Below, one piece after another: positions 13,505 through 13,557 of a stretch of 13,557 nucleotides of DNA. Position 1 is the first letter of the stretch, and every line of letters begins with the position of its first letter. The position numbers and the translations under genes are program-made. The DNA is from Bdellovibrionales bacterium. Lineage in GTDB: Bacteria > Bdellovibrionota > UBA2428. Below the pieces are notes generated by a model. The model was not told where the DNA came from and did not search any database. It worked only from the letters and a program-made list of their open reading frames with translations. The stretch is taken from positions 1-13,557 of the forward strand of contig JAFEAR010000023.1 of assembly GCA_018266335.1 (NCBI GenBank), in the 5' to 3' direction.

Positions 13505-13522
13505 GCTCACAATCGAGTGAGC
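13505..13522 (+). promoter_or_regulatory. Palindrome before the right-edge gene
   Basis: GCTCAC-AATCGA-GTGAGC, a perfect 6-bp inverted repeat ending exactly where AGGAGG begins. It lies between two divergent genes and shares CTCAC...GAGTGAG with the repeat at 11103-11119. It may be an operator for both genes or an mRNA hairpin next to the ribosome binding site. Confidence 0.45.
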
Positions 13523-13534
13523 AGGAGGCCAGAG

Positions 13535-13557
13535 ATGACAGACCAGTTATTCCGCAA
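13535..13557 (+). CDS. Start of a gene cut by the right edge
   Basis: AGGAGG at 13523-13528, a 6-nt spacer, then ATG at 13535 and seven further complete or partial codons (MTDQLFR...). The ribosome binding site is the strongest in the window, which is the only evidence for a gene; the product is unknown. Confidence 0.45.

Overview
The window looks like chromosome of a Gram-negative bacterium. Several proteins have Sec signal peptides, there is a secreted cysteine-peptidase pair, a FecR-like protein and a glycine-rich collagen-like surface protein. Together these suggest a Bdellovibrionota/Oligoflexia-type lineage. That taxonomic guess is inference and has not been tested by any search.

Layout. 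(1) Positions 1-1267, plus strand: the 3' part of a gene for a kinase-fold-like protein that runs off the left edge, then a 62-codon CPXCG zinc-ribbon-like gene. (2) Positions 1283-6291: a divergent locus for secreted proteins. On the minus strand is a ~1070-residue protein with a beta-propeller-like N-terminal half and a C-terminal domain that reads as a caspase-hemoglobinase (clan CD) fold. It is followed 6-9 nt later by a small secreted four-cysteine protein. On the plus strand is a papain-like (C1) peptidase. A recognisable sigma70-type promoter and a GGAGG site show that the large gene starts at a TTG. (3) Positions 6288-7060: a scar made of the 3' tail of an Old Yellow Enzyme gene joined to the 3' tail of a CPXCG gene, followed by a HigBA-type toxin-antitoxin pair. 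(4) Positions 7057-9621, minus strand: an intact Old Yellow Enzyme-family reductase and, upstream, a FecR-like exported protein split into three reading frames. Both breaks can be placed at A homopolymers. (5) Position 9674 onward: tRNA-Thr(CGT), then an apparent integrative element read on the minus strand. The element carries a tyrosine recombinase, an excisionase-like HTH protein and a collagen-like surface protein. Then comes a ~155-bp branched inverted repeat and a gene resembling replication-relaxation or PD-(D/E)XK-type proteins. A plus-strand gene with a strong ribosome binding site begins at the right edge.

How the parts fit. The two peptidases share an 86-bp intergenic region and are both exported, so they may act together on extracellular or periplasmic protein. 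The toxin-antitoxin pair sits in a rearranged spot between two convergent genes. In the right-hand element, collagen-like protein, excisionase and integrase are spaced like one operon. Three gene starts there (collagen-like, integrase, right-edge gene) have an inverted repeat directly beside the Shine-Dalgarno sequence. Two of these repeats share nearly the same palindrome, which hints at common control.

The least ordinary items are the putative clan CD protein paired with a C1 peptidase, the branched hairpin at 12766-12922, the paired Shine-Dalgarno-flanking palindromes, and the double-gene-tail scar next to the toxin-antitoxin module.
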